A stretch of DNA of 9,649 nt from Oscillospiraceae bacterium (GCA_003531585.1 DQFX01000034.1:1-9649); one strand, 5' to 3'; shown: positions 1 to 6,576, numbered from the stretch's first letter. Program-made: numbers and translations. Notes: generated by a model from the letters alone, not told the origin.

Positions 1-917
1 TGAGTAGCATCGAAGAGTGAACCGAACTTCATGCCGATAACGTCAGAAGAAACGATTGGATCTTCGTTGTAGCCGAAGCTTTCAGAAGCAGCAGCCTTCA
101 TAGCAGCGTTGATGCCTTCCTTGGTAACGTCTGCGCCCTTAACAACAGCGGTAAGGATAGTGGTGGAACCTGTGGGAACAGGAACACGCTGTGCAGAACC
201 GATGAGCTTGCCGTTGAGCTCGGGGATAACCAGACCGATTGCCTTAGCAGCACCGGTGGAGTTCGGAACGATGTTAGCTGCGCCAGCTCTTGCTCTTCTC
301 AGGTCGCCCTTTCTGTGAGGACCATCGAGGATCATCTGGTCGCCGGTGTAAGCGTGGATCGTGCTCATGATACCGGACTGGATAGGAGCATAATCGTTCA
401 GTGCCTTAGCCATAGGAGCGAGGCAGTTAGTGGTGCAGGAAGCAGCGGAAATGATCTTGTCGTCAGCGGACAGGGTCTTCTCGTTAACGGAGAAAACGAT
501 GGTCTTGAGGTCGTTGCCTGCCGGAGCGGAGATAACTACCTTCTTAGCGCCTGCGTCGATGTGAGCCTGGGACTTGTCCTTGGAGCAGTAGAAACCTGTG
601 CATTCGAGAACAACGTCAACGCCGATCTTGCCCCAAGGAAGATCCTTAGCGTCCTTCTCAGCGTAGATGGTCAGGGTCTTGCCGTCAACAGTGATGGTAC
701 CCTTCTCATCATCAGCGGTAACGGTGTGAAGATTCTCACCGATCTTGCCGCAGTAGCCGCCCTGAGCGGTATCGTACTTGAGGAGCTGAGCAAGCATAGA
801 GGGCTTGGTCAGGTCGTTGATAGCTACTACATCGTAGCCCTTAGCGCCGAACATCTGTCTGAATGCGAGGCGTCCGATACGGCCAAAGCCGTTAATTGCA
901 ACTTTAACATCTGCCAT
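1..917 (-). CDS. gap: Glyceraldehyde-3-phosphate dehydrogenase, NAD-dependent (3' end cut by window)
   Basis: This is the glycolytic enzyme that oxidises and phosphorylates glyceraldehyde-3-phosphate to 1,3-bisphosphoglycerate in the cytoplasm. Reading the minus strand from 917 gives 305 residues, and roughly the last 30 of a normal protein lie beyond base 1. The Rossmann motif GFGRIGR is at residues 10-16. Asp35 in the IND motif is the residue family knowledge links to NAD rather than NADP preference. The catalytic SCTTNC motif places the nucleophile at Cys161, and the partner His188 sits in TIHAYTGD. NSTGAAKA and RVPVPTGS match the catalytic domain. The ATG at 915-917 is fixed by an AGGAGG ribosome site at 927-932, nine bases upstream. 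Codons lean to GCT, GGT, AAC and ATC more than in the neighbours, as expected for a highly expressed gene. It has its own promoter at 1002-1030. Confidence 0.97.
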   Translation of the reverse strand, partial: MADVKVAINGFGRIGRLAFRQMFGAKGYDVVAINDLTKPSMLAQLLKYDTAQGGYCGKIGENLHTVTADDEKGTITVDGKTLTIYAEKDAKDLPWGKIGVDVVLECTGFYCSKDKSQAHIDAGAKKVVISAPAGNDLKTIVFSVNEKTLSADDKIISAASCTTNCLAPMAKALNDYAPIQSGIMSTIHAYTGDQMILDGPHRKGDLRRARAGAANIVPNSTGAAKAIGLVIPELNGKLIGSAQRVPVPTGSTTILTAVVKGADVTKEGINAAMKAAASESFGYNEDPIVSSDVIGMKFGSLFDAT

Positions 918-1001
918 TGGAATATTCCTCCTGAGAAATAATTATTTGCTCCGACTGGCGAAGCAGCAGACACACCCAGACGGGTATATCATTACATATT
1001 T

Positions 1002-1030
1002 ATTATACTAAAAATCTGTAATTTTATCAA
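1002..1030 (-). promoter_or_regulatory. Sigma-A promoter of gap
   Basis: On the minus strand TTGATA (1025-1030) is followed after exactly 17 bp by TATAAT (1002-1007). The predicted start is near 995, giving a leader of about 78 nt that ends in the AGGAGG ribosome site. Five of six -35 bases and all six -10 bases match consensus, which fits the strong expression expected of gap. Confidence 0.8.
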
Positions 1031-1063
1031 GATGTTTGAGGAAAATTAATCGCAGACTTTCAT

Positions 1064-1092
1064 AAAAAAATGCCAAGTTTTTTTGTGCATTT
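1064..1092 (-). terminator. Possible weak terminator after the pseudouridine synthase gene
   Basis: Downstream of the stop codon at 1129 the minus strand reads AAATGC (1087-1092), a 13-base loop, then GCATTT (1068-1073) running into a tract of seven T (1064-1070). The stem is only 6 bp and AT-rich, so the hairpin is weak. It is the only terminator-like structure between this gene and the gap promoter. Transcription could equally continue into gap. Confidence 0.3.
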
Positions 1093-1128
1093 CGCCGAAA
1101 CAGCGAACCTCGTCACCCGCAAAAACGT

Positions 1129-2103
1129 TCAATCGGAGCCGTGGAACTTCTTCACGAACCAGATCGAGTTCATATCCGCCACGGAGAATTCCCGGTGGTT
1201 CAGGTACTCCAGGCAGCCCGCCGGAGTGGTGAACTCGAACCGCAGCTTGTAGGAGTACAGCGCCTGCACGTCGTAGCCGAGCGCCTTGTTGAGCTTGTTG
1301 CTGCCGTACTTCCCGTCGCCGAGGAGCGGATGCCCCACATGCGCGAAATGCGCGCGTATCTGGTGAGTCCGCCCGGTCAGCAGGTCGACCTCCAGCAGCG
1401 AGTTCCCGCCCCGGGTCTCGAGCACGCGGTACTTCGTGAGTATCGTGCGGTTCTGCGGGGTCTTGCGGTCGGAGACGATCACGCGGTTCTCGTCGGACAG
1501 CTTCTCAAGGTAGGCGGTCAGCGTGTCGGCGCGCTTCGGAAGCTCCCCCTGCACAACGCAGAGGTACAGCTTGACAAGCTCCCTGTCGCGTATTTTCTGG
1601 TTGAGCACCCGCAGCGACTCCGCGTTCTTCGCGGCTATGACTATCCCGCCGGTGTTGCGGTCGATACGGTTGCACAGCGCCGGAACAAAGCTCTGCTCGC
1701 TATCCGGGTCGTACTCCCCCTGCTTCCAGAGGCAGCATTTTATGCGGTTTATCAGCGTGTCGGAGGTGTTGTCGTTGTCCTCGTGTACCACCATTCCGAC
1801 CGGCTTGTCGCACAGAAGTATATTTTCGTCCTCGTATATCACGTCTATCTCCGGCGGGACCTCCCGGAAATCCGCGGTCTTTTCCCTGCCTCCGGTGTCA
1901 AGCAGCTCGTCGCTCAGGTAAAACCGGAACACGTCCCCCTCGCTGAGCTTCACGTTCGGTTCGGTTCTGGCTCCGTTGAGCTTTATCCGCTTCTTTCGCA
2001 TCAGCTTGCAGATAAGCGGCAGCGACAGGTTCGGGTAGGCTTTGGTGAGGAATCTGTCGGCGCGCTGCCCGGCGTCGTTTTTGGTTACTGTTATCTCGGT
2101 CAT
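1129..2103 (-). CDS. RluA-family 23S rRNA/tRNA pseudouridine synthase
   Basis: This 324-residue protein should convert a uridine in structured RNA to pseudouridine. An S4 RNA-binding domain occupies roughly residues 10-65 (QRADRFL, then the basic stretch LMRKKRIKLNG). The RluA catalytic domain spans about 85-305. Its core motif is NRIDRNTGG at 145-153, with Asp148 the expected catalytic aspartate. GRTHQIRAHFAHVGHPLLGD in the C-terminal half is the other family signature. The size and S4-plus-catalytic layout match RluC/RluD-type enzymes, but the target position cannot be decided from sequence, so I give no symbol. The motif differs from the textbook RLDxxTSG by Leu to Ile and Ser to Gly. The start at 2103 is supported by an AGAGGA site at 2108-2113. 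It is a one-gene unit behind a perfect-consensus promoter. A long plus-strand open frame over the same bases is a shadow. Confidence 0.92.
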   Translation of the reverse strand: MTEITVTKNDAGQRADRFLTKAYPNLSLPLICKLMRKKRIKLNGARTEPNVKLSEGDVFRFYLSDELLDTGGREKTADFREVPPEIDVIYEDENILLCDKPVGMVVHEDNDNTSDTLINRIKCCLWKQGEYDPDSEQSFVPALCNRIDRNTGGIVIAAKNAESLRVLNQKIRDRELVKLYLCVVQGELPKRADTLTAYLEKLSDENRVIVSDRKTPQNRTILTKYRVLETRGGNSLLEVDLLTGRTHQIRAHFAHVGHPLLGDGKYGSNKLNKALGYDVQALYSYKLRFEFTTPAGCLEYLNHREFSVADMNSIWFVKKFHGSD

Positions 2104-2131
2104 AATTTCCTCTCAGTGAATTGATGTTTCT

Positions 2132-2160
2132 ATTATACCCCCTCCGACCCGGCTTGTCAA
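2132..2160 (-). promoter_or_regulatory. Perfect-consensus sigma-A promoter of the pseudouridine synthase gene
   Basis: On the minus strand TTGACA (2155-2160), a 17-bp spacer and TATAAT (2132-2137) match consensus at every position. The start is predicted near 2125, leaving a leader of only about 21 nt. The terminator of the upstream gene ends just 13 bp before the -35 box, so this gene is insulated from it. Confidence 0.88.
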
Positions 2161-2173
2161 GCGAACCGGAAAT

Positions 2174-2201
2174 AAAAACGGCGGCTCATCGGAACCGCCG
2201 T
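2174..2201 (-). terminator. Rho-independent terminator of the zinc-ribbon gene
   Basis: Eight bases after the TAA at 2209-2211 the minus strand forms a 7-bp stem, ACGGCGG (2195-2201) with CCGCCGT (2178-2184), around a 10-base loop. It is followed by a T-rich tail (TTTTTA, 2173-2178). Confidence 0.85.
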
Positions 2202-2208
2202 GATTCAT

Positions 2209-3165
2209 TTAAACTAGAGGCTTCCCGCAGAACGGGCAGAACTTCGCGCCGGGCTTCACTGCGTTTCCGCAGTATGTACAGAACGCGGAAGCGGAGTTTG
2301 CTTTCGGCTGAGCGGGAACGGGCTGGGGCGCAGGTGCGGGAATCGGCGCGGGAGCAGGCACAGGCTCGGGAACCGACATAGGAGCAGGCACAGGCTCGGG
2401 AATCGGCGCAGGAGCAGGCACAGGCTCGGGAATCGGCGCGGGAGCAGGCGCAGGCTCGGGAATCGGCGCGGGAGCAGGCACAGGCTCGGGAACCGGCATA
2501 GGAGCAGGCACAGGCTCGGGAATCGGCGCGGGAGCGGGCACAGGCTCGGGAACCGGCATAGGAGCGGGCACAGGCTCGGGAACAGGCATAGGAGCGGGCA
2601 CATGCTCAACAGGAGTCGGAACCGCGTTCACAGGCTGAACCGGAACAGGCTGAACGCTCTGAACAGGCTGCGCTGCCTGGGCATTCGGCTGATACTGGGG
2701 GTGCTGAGTCTGCCGGGGCTGCTGATAAGGAATAGTCGGCAGCTTCGGCTCAAATGCGGACTGGCTGTCCTTTGGCTCGTCGGCGGTGTTGTTGTCGGTA
2801 TCGATCCCGGCGTTCTTTCTCACCGCGAGAACGGTCTCAAACAGAATGCGCAGAACGACGTTTCCAACGATGACGTACTTGAATATAGCGCCGAATCCGT
2901 CGATGGTGGTGATGCACTTCGCAATGCCTATAAACACAAGGAACGCCGCCAGGGAGTAGTAGGTTATCTTCACGATGCAAAGCGGCAGGAAGCGCTGACC
3001 GTTCGCGTACTGCATGAATTTGCCCGCGGACGGATCCTTCGCCTTCGGACCGAAAACCTTCCAGTAAAGCAGGATCCCCGCCGCGACTGAAATAACAAGT
3101 CCCAGTATAGTAAGCAGGAGATTCGCGATCATGCCGCCGCTCAGGGCTGCGTAGATATCAAACAT
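2209..3165 (-). CDS. Membrane protein with proline-rich decapeptide repeats and C-terminal zinc ribbon
   Basis: I do not recognise a named family for this 318-residue protein. Three hydrophobic segments lie at about 13-35, 61-83 and 91-115. The loop between the first two is lysine-rich and the stretch after the third begins RK, so the positive-inside rule suggests N-terminus out, C-terminus in the cytoplasm. A Q/P-rich linker (about 140-188) leads into nine consecutive ten-residue repeats of the form VPAP(M/A)P(V/I)PEP at 189-278. The protein ends in a zinc ribbon, with Cys296, Cys299, Cys310 and Cys313 arranged CxxC-x10-CxxC. A rod-like spacer holding a zinc-binding head away from the membrane is the likely architecture. 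Partner and function are unknown. The ATG at 3163-3165 is preceded by GAGGT (3173-3177). The gene has its own promoter and terminator, but no terminator separates it from metA upstream. Confidence 0.85.
   Translation of the reverse strand: MFDIYAALSGGMIANLLLTILGLVISVAAGILLYWKVFGPKAKDPSAGKFMQYANGQRFLPLCIVKITYYSLAAFLVFIGIAKCITTIDGFGAIFKYVIVGNVVLRILFETVLAVRKNAGIDTDNNTADEPKDSQSAFEPKLPTIPYQQPRQTQHPQYQPNAQAAQPVQSVQPVPVQPVNAVPTPVEHVPAPMPVPEPVPAPMPVPEPVPAPAPIPEPVPAPMPVPEPVPAPAPIPEPAPAPAPIPEPVPAPAPIPEPVPAPMSVPEPVPAPAPIPAPAPQPVPAQPKANSASAFCTYCGNAVKPGAKFCPFCGKPLV
2332..2601 (-). repeat. Nine tandem 30-bp coding repeats (proline-rich decapeptide)
   Basis: The array encodes residues 189-278 of the zinc-ribbon protein. 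Two unit types are intermixed: PAPMPVPEP-like (copies 1, 2, 4 and 8, the last with Ser for Pro) and PAPAPIPEP-like (copies 3, 5, 6, 7 and 9). Copy 6 begins with Ala instead of Val, and copy 9 ends IPAP. The reading frame is kept throughout, as expected for a translated repeat that changes in 30-bp steps. Confidence 0.95.
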
Positions 3166-3212
3166 AGCGTGTACCTCGTTTCATTTGATTTTTCGGCGTG
3201 TGCCGTAATAGA

Positions 3213-3241
3213 ATTATAACATAATTATACGACAAATGCAA
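3213..3241 (-). promoter_or_regulatory. Probable promoter of the zinc-ribbon gene
   Basis: On the minus strand TTGCAT (3236-3241), 17 bp and TATAAT (3213-3218) form a plausible promoter with a start near 3206 and a leader of about 40 nt. The -35 box is weaker than at neighbouring promoters. A second TATAAT lies at 3224-3229 but has no suitable -35. The -35 is 9 bp past the metA stop codon, so readthrough from metA may add to expression. Confidence 0.6.
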
Positions 3242-3250
3242 CAATATTTG

Positions 3251-4168
3251 TTATATTTTTTCAGAAATATCAAACGGAGTGGTCTGGTAAACGAAGTAGT
3301 TCAGCCAGTTGGTGTAGATGAGCGTGGAATGCGCCCTCCACTTGAGCACAGGCTGCTTCGCGGGGTCGTCGTCCGGGAAGTAGTGAGCGGGAATCTTCGG
3401 GTTCAGACCCTTTTCAAGGTCGCGCTTGTACTCCAGAGCCAGGGTGTCCGCGTCGTACTCGGAATGCCCTGTTATGAAGAACTGGCGGCTGTCCTCGCTG
3501 CAAACGGCATACACGCCCGCCTCGTCGGAAACCGCCATCACCTTGAGCTGCGGCACCTTCTCGATGTCCTCGCGGCGAACCTCGGTATGGCGTGAATGCG
3601 GCGCCCAGAACTCGCTGTCGAACCCTCGGAACAGTCTTGATTTCGGTGTGAGCAGAGTGTGCCTGAACACGCCGGAGAGCTTCTCCGGGAGCGGGTACTT
3701 CGGAATGCCGTAGTGGTAGTACAGAGCCGCCTGAGCCGCCCAGCAGATGTGGAACGTGGAATGCACATGGGTTTTCGTCCAGTCCATTATTTTGCAAATC
3801 TCCTCCCAGTAGTCGACCTCCTCAAACGGAAGGTGCTCCACGGGAGCGCCGGTGATTATGAACCCGTCAAAGTTCATGTCCTTTATCTCGTCGAAGGTCT
3901 TGTAGAAGTTCAGCAGGTGCTCATGTGAGGTGTTCTTGCTGGTGTAGGTTGAGGTCTGCACGAGAGTCACCTCGATTTGCAGCGGAGTATTAGACAGGCT
4001 GCGGAGTATCTGCGTTTCAGTCGCGACCTTGGTCGGCATGAGGTTCAGTATGCCTATCTTCAGCGGACGTATGTCCTGGTGGAGCGCGCGGTGCTCCGTC
4101 ATGATGAATATATGCTCGTTTTCAAGTATCGACTGCGCGGGCAGTCCGTCGGCTATTTTTACTGGCAT
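3251..4168 (-). CDS. metA: Homoserine O-acetyltransferase (MetA/HTS fold)
   Basis: This 305-residue cytoplasmic enzyme acylates L-homoserine, the first committed step from homoserine to methionine. The whole protein matches the MetA family, starting at MPVKIADGLPA. The catalytic cysteine is Cys142 in the FHICWAAQAALY stretch. His235 and Glu237 in TGHSEYD complete the active site. Residue 111 is Glu (GAPVEHLPFEEV, 108-119). From published work on Bacillus cereus MetA, Glu at this position goes with acetyl-CoA use and Gly with succinyl-CoA use. I therefore infer O-acetylhomoserine as product (symbol metAA in some databases). The ATG at 4166-4168 has a GGAAAGGA ribosome site at 4176-4183. The gene has a perfect-consensus promoter and a leader of about 77 nt containing a tandem repeat. 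No terminator is visible before the zinc-ribbon gene. Confidence 0.95.
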   Translation of the reverse strand: MPVKIADGLPAQSILENEHIFIMTEHRALHQDIRPLKIGILNLMPTKVATETQILRSLSNTPLQIEVTLVQTSTYTSKNTSHEHLLNFYKTFDEIKDMNFDGFIITGAPVEHLPFEEVDYWEEICKIMDWTKTHVHSTFHICWAAQAALYYHYGIPKYPLPEKLSGVFRHTLLTPKSRLFRGFDSEFWAPHSRHTEVRREDIEKVPQLKVMAVSDEAGVYAVCSEDSRQFFITGHSEYDADTLALEYKRDLEKGLNPKIPAHYFPDDDPAKQPVLKWRAHSTLIYTNWLNYFVYQTTPFDISEKI

Positions 4169-4196
4169 TTTTTATTCCTTTCCCATTGCGTATCCT

Positions 4197-4222
4197 TTGA
4201 TACAGCCGTATGATACAACCGT
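4197..4222 (-). repeat. Two tandem 13-bp direct repeats in the metA leader
   Basis: The minus strand reads ACGGTTGTATCAT (4210-4222) followed directly by ACGGCTGTATCAA (4197-4209), identical at 11 of 13 positions. Both copies lie in the transcribed leader between the predicted start (about 4246) and the ribosome site at 4176-4183. The second copy also supplies one arm of a small hairpin, GTATC/GATAC with a 4-nt loop at 4190-4203. They could be a repressor operator or an RNA-binding element, but the sequence alone does not show which. Confidence 0.55.
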
Positions 4223-4252
4223 AGAACGCGGCATTTTTTATAATATGAATCT

Positions 4253-4281
4253 ATTATAGCTCAACGCGCTGTTTTTGTCAA
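4253..4281 (-). promoter_or_regulatory. Perfect-consensus sigma-A promoter of metA
   Basis: On the minus strand TTGACA (4276-4281), 17 bp and TATAAT (4253-4258) match consensus fully. The predicted start is near 4246. A biosynthetic gene with such a strong core promoter would be expected to need repression or attenuation, which makes the leader repeats at 4197-4222 of interest. Confidence 0.88.
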
Positions 4282-4310
4282 GTTTGCGCCGCACCCGCTG
4301 AATAGTACGG

Positions 4311-4340
4311 AAAACCCCGGGAAGCCGAGCCTCCCGGGGT
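4311..4340 (-). terminator. Strong hairpin terminator after yicC
   Basis: Five bases after the yicC stop codon the minus strand forms a perfect 9-bp GC-rich stem, ACCCCGGGA (4332-4340) with TCCCGGGGT (4314-4322), around a 9-nt loop. A short run of four T follows (4311-4314). The T tract is short but the stem is very stable. It separates the PLP-enzyme/yicC operon from the metA promoter. Confidence 0.85.
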
Positions 4341-4345
4341 CTGTA

Positions 4346-5224
4346 TCATTCGATGTTCTGAATCTGCTCGCGTATCTTTTCTATCTCGCTCTTCTGGTCG
4401 ACGACTATGCGCGTTACCTCGATGTCCTGCACCTTGGAGCCTATGGTGTTGGTCTCGCGGTTCATCTCCTGCACCAGGAAGTCAAGCTTCCTGCCCACAG
4501 GCTCGCCGGATTCCAGCATTGTGCGGAACTGCGCGATGTGGCTGCGCAGGCGTACCGTTTCCTCGTCCACGGCGGTCTTTTCGGAGAATATCCCCGCCTC
4601 CATGAGTATGCGGTTTTCGTCGATGTTCGTGGAACTCAGCACCTCGCACATCTTGTCGTAGAGCCGCCTGCGGTAGTCCTCCACCATCTGCGGGGAGCGC
4701 GTTTCTACTACGCCGACCCACTCCTCGATTCTATCCAGGCGCGACATTACGTCCCGCTTCATGCGCTCGCCCTCGGCTTCACGCATCGCGATGAAGTGCT
4801 CCAGAGCCTCCTCCGCCGCCGACTTCACGTCAGCCCAGAGCTGCTCCTCGTCGGTCTCGGTCTTTACTACGGTGAACGCGTCCGGGATACGCAGGATATC
4901 CGACAGCGAAAGGCCGTCGTTCAGCGAATACTCCTCCTTAACGGAGCGCAGCGCGTCAACGTATTCCTTTACTATTTCCTTATTTATAGTTATCTTCTCG
5001 TCCGCGGCCTCAACGTTGTTCACCAGCACGGATATCTCCACCTTGCCGCGGTTTATCCTGCCCTGGAGCAGGCTCTTGAGCTTCTCCTCGATGTAGCCCA
5101 GGCTGCGCGGGAGCCGCGAGCTGAACTCGTAATACCGGTGATTCACCGCGCGTATCTCTACGGTGATATCCCTGCCGTTAAGTACCTGATGACCTCTGCC
5201 GAAGCCTGTCATGCTCTTTATCAT
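4346..5224 (-). CDS. yicC: YicC-family endoribonuclease
   Basis: This is a 292-residue member of the YicC/YloC family, close to the usual length of about 290. Family members studied in E. coli and Bacillus subtilis are endoribonucleases acting on RNA in the cytoplasm. The N-terminal signature SMTGFGRG (residues 4-11) and the following VEIRAVNHRYYE are diagnostic, as is the C-terminal block with QEMNRETNTIGSK and KSEIEKIREQIQNIE. The ATG at 5222-5224 has an AAAGGA site at 5232-5237, seven bases upstream. It is the second gene of an operon, 36 nt after the stop of the PLP-enzyme gene. In B. subtilis yloC is grouped with remA, gmk and rpoZ. That linkage is absent here, since the next gene is metA behind a terminator. 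Confidence 0.94.
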   Translation of the reverse strand: MIKSMTGFGRGHQVLNGRDITVEIRAVNHRYYEFSSRLPRSLGYIEEKLKSLLQGRINRGKVEISVLVNNVEAADEKITINKEIVKEYVDALRSVKEEYSLNDGLSLSDILRIPDAFTVVKTETDEEQLWADVKSAAEEALEHFIAMREAEGERMKRDVMSRLDRIEEWVGVVETRSPQMVEDYRRRLYDKMCEVLSSTNIDENRILMEAGIFSEKTAVDEETVRLRSHIAQFRTMLESGEPVGRKLDFLVQEMNRETNTIGSKVQDIEVTRIVVDQKSEIEKIREQIQNIE

Positions 5225-5260
5225 GTTACTGTCCTTTCGACCTGTTGAACCCTACTGCTG

Positions 5261-6517
5261 TCAGATGTGCGCCAGACCCTTGTCCAGCATGTACTGCGCC
5301 GCGTGCATGATACCCGCCTTTCCCGTTGGGAACGTAAGCCCGCCCTGGAGCCACACTGCAAAAGGCTCACGAAGCGGAGCGTCCGCTGAAAGCTCGATGG
5401 AAGCGCCCATCGTAAAGGCTCCAGCCGCCATTATGACCTGGCTGTCGTAGCCCGGCATGTCCCACGGCTCCGGGGAAGCGAAGCTGTCCACCGGGGAGCC
5501 GGCCTGAATGCCCTGGCAGAACGCGATGAGCTGCTTCTCGCCGCCGAGCTTCAGCGCCTCGATGATGTCGGTGCGCTTCTCGCTGTACTTCGGGAACGCC
5601 TCGAAGCCGAGAAGCTCCGCCAGAGCCGCCGCAAACGCCGCAGTCTTGAGCGCCGCGCAGACCGCCTCCGGCGCGTGGAATATTCCAAGGTACATTCCGC
5701 GGAGCTGATTCAGGCTCGCGCCGACCTCCTTGCCAGTGCCGGGAGTGGTCAGCCTGAACGCGCACAGCTCCACGAGGTCTGCCCTGCCCGCGATGTAGCC
5801 GCCGGTCTCCGCGATTCCGCCGCCGAGATTCTTGATAAGGCTGCCCGCGATGAGGTCGGCGCCGACTGAAACCGGCTCCTTTTCCTCGACCAGCTCGCCG
5901 TAGCAGTTGTCGGTGAATATCACGCAGTCCGGATTAACGCTGCGGACTGCCTCGCATATCTTCGCGATGACCTCAATGCTCAGCGACGGGCGCAGGGAAT
6001 ATCCCCTGGAGCGCTGGATATAAGCCATCCTGCAGGTTCCCGCGCGGCGCTTTATGCCGTCGTAGTCCGGGGTGCCGTCCGGCAGGAGGTCTACCTTGCC
6101 GAACTTCACGCCGAAATCCTTCAGTGAACCTATCCCATCACCGGAAATTACGCCCTGCATGGTGTCGTAGGGGTCGCCGGTGACGGAAAGCAGCTCGTCC
6201 CCGGGGCGGAGGACACCGAACAGCGCGGTGGTTATCGCGTGGGTGCCGTTCACGAAATTGTGGCGCACCAGGGCGTCCTCGGCGCCGAGTATCTGCGCGA
6301 AGACCGCGTCCAGCTTGTCCCTGCCGTCGTCGCCGTAGCCGTAGCCGTTAGTCCCCTTCATGTGGATATCGCTTATCCTGTTGTCGATGAACGCCTTTAA
6401 AACGCGCTCGCCGTTGTATTCCGCCATGCGGTCGAACTCGGCAAACTGCGGAGCGCACAGCTCCATTGCCTTTTTTCCTGCTTCCACCAGTTCCGGTGAA
6501 TAATCGAAGAATGCCAT
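5261..6517 (-). CDS. Methionine gamma-lyase family PLP-dependent protein (aluminium-resistance family)
   Basis: This 418-residue fold-type I PLP enzyme resembles the family annotated as methionine gamma-lyase or aluminium resistance protein (Pfam PF06838). The N-terminal region is typical, with FDRMAEYNGERVLKAF and GYGYGDDGRDKLD. Lys229 in SLIKNLGGGIAETGG is the likely cofactor lysine and Asp203 in FTDNCYGE the likely pyridine-nitrogen ligand. The physiological reaction of this family is poorly established, so true methionine lyase activity is only a guess. I start at 6517 rather than at the upstream in-frame ATG at 6559. An AAAGGA site (6526-6531) lies eight bases before 6517, and the extra 14 residues would cover a hairpin and are not family-like. 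Its promoter is at 6577-6605, divergent from the lipoprotein gene, and yicC follows in the same operon. Confidence 0.9.
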   Translation of the reverse strand: MAFFDYSPELVEAGKKAMELCAPQFAEFDRMAEYNGERVLKAFIDNRISDIHMKGTNGYGYGDDGRDKLDAVFAQILGAEDALVRHNFVNGTHAITTALFGVLRPGDELLSVTGDPYDTMQGVISGDGIGSLKDFGVKFGKVDLLPDGTPDYDGIKRRAGTCRMAYIQRSRGYSLRPSLSIEVIAKICEAVRSVNPDCVIFTDNCYGELVEEKEPVSVGADLIAGSLIKNLGGGIAETGGYIAGRADLVELCAFRLTTPGTGKEVGASLNQLRGMYLGIFHAPEAVCAALKTAAFAAALAELLGFEAFPKYSEKRTDIIEALKLGGEKQLIAFCQGIQAGSPVDSFASPEPWDMPGYDSQVIMAAGAFTMGASIELSADAPLREPFAVWLQGGLTFPTGKAGIMHAAQYMLDKGLAHI

Positions 6518-6536
6518 TTTATCTATCCTTTCAAGC

Positions 6537-6552
6537 CCGGGAGCCTTCCCGG
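6537..6552 (-). promoter_or_regulatory. Leader hairpin just upstream of the PLP-enzyme ribosome site
   Basis: CCGGGAAGGCTCCCGG on the minus strand folds into a 6-bp GC-rich stem with a 4-nt loop, five bases before the ribosome binding site at 6526-6531. No T tract follows, so it is not a terminator. It might influence translation or transcript stability. Its sequence resembles the terminator hairpin closing the same operon at 4314-4340. Confidence 0.5.
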
Positions 6553-6576
6553 AATACAATTAACGCATACATTTTT

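Noticed and set aside
315..941. Plus-strand open frame of 208 codons over gap
   Set aside because: It lies antisense to an unambiguous GAPDH gene with strong codon bias and shows no family features.
1141..2124. Long plus-strand open frame (327 codons) over the pseudouridine synthase gene
   Set aside because: It is exactly antisense to a gene with clear family motifs, has no ribosome site, and its composition is Val/Leu/Arg-rich as expected of an antisense shadow of high-GC3 DNA.
2332..2601. CRISPR-like array
   Set aside because: The 30-bp units are directly adjacent without unique spacers and encode a continuous in-frame protein repeat.
2256..3090. Cys/Leu/Pro-rich open frames over the repeat region on both strands
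   Set aside because: They are alternative-frame readings of the 30-bp repeat and the membrane segments; the true frame has the zinc ribbon, ribosome site and terminator.
3240..3253. Palindromic AACAATATTTGTT at the metA stop codon as terminator
   Set aside because: The arms are only five AT-rich base pairs and no T tract follows on the minus strand.
4172..4186. Four-codon upstream reading frame (ATGGGAAAGGAATAA) in the metA leader
   Set aside because: It coincides with the metA ribosome site, has no ribosome site of its own, and is short enough to occur by chance.
4538..5248. Plus-strand open frame of 236 codons over yicC
   Set aside because: It is antisense to a full-length YicC-family gene and has no supporting start signals.
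6518..6559. Upstream in-frame ATG extending the PLP enzyme by 14 residues
   Set aside because: The ribosome site at 6526-6531 fits the ATG at 6517, the extension covers a leader hairpin, and no site supports the ATG at 6559.
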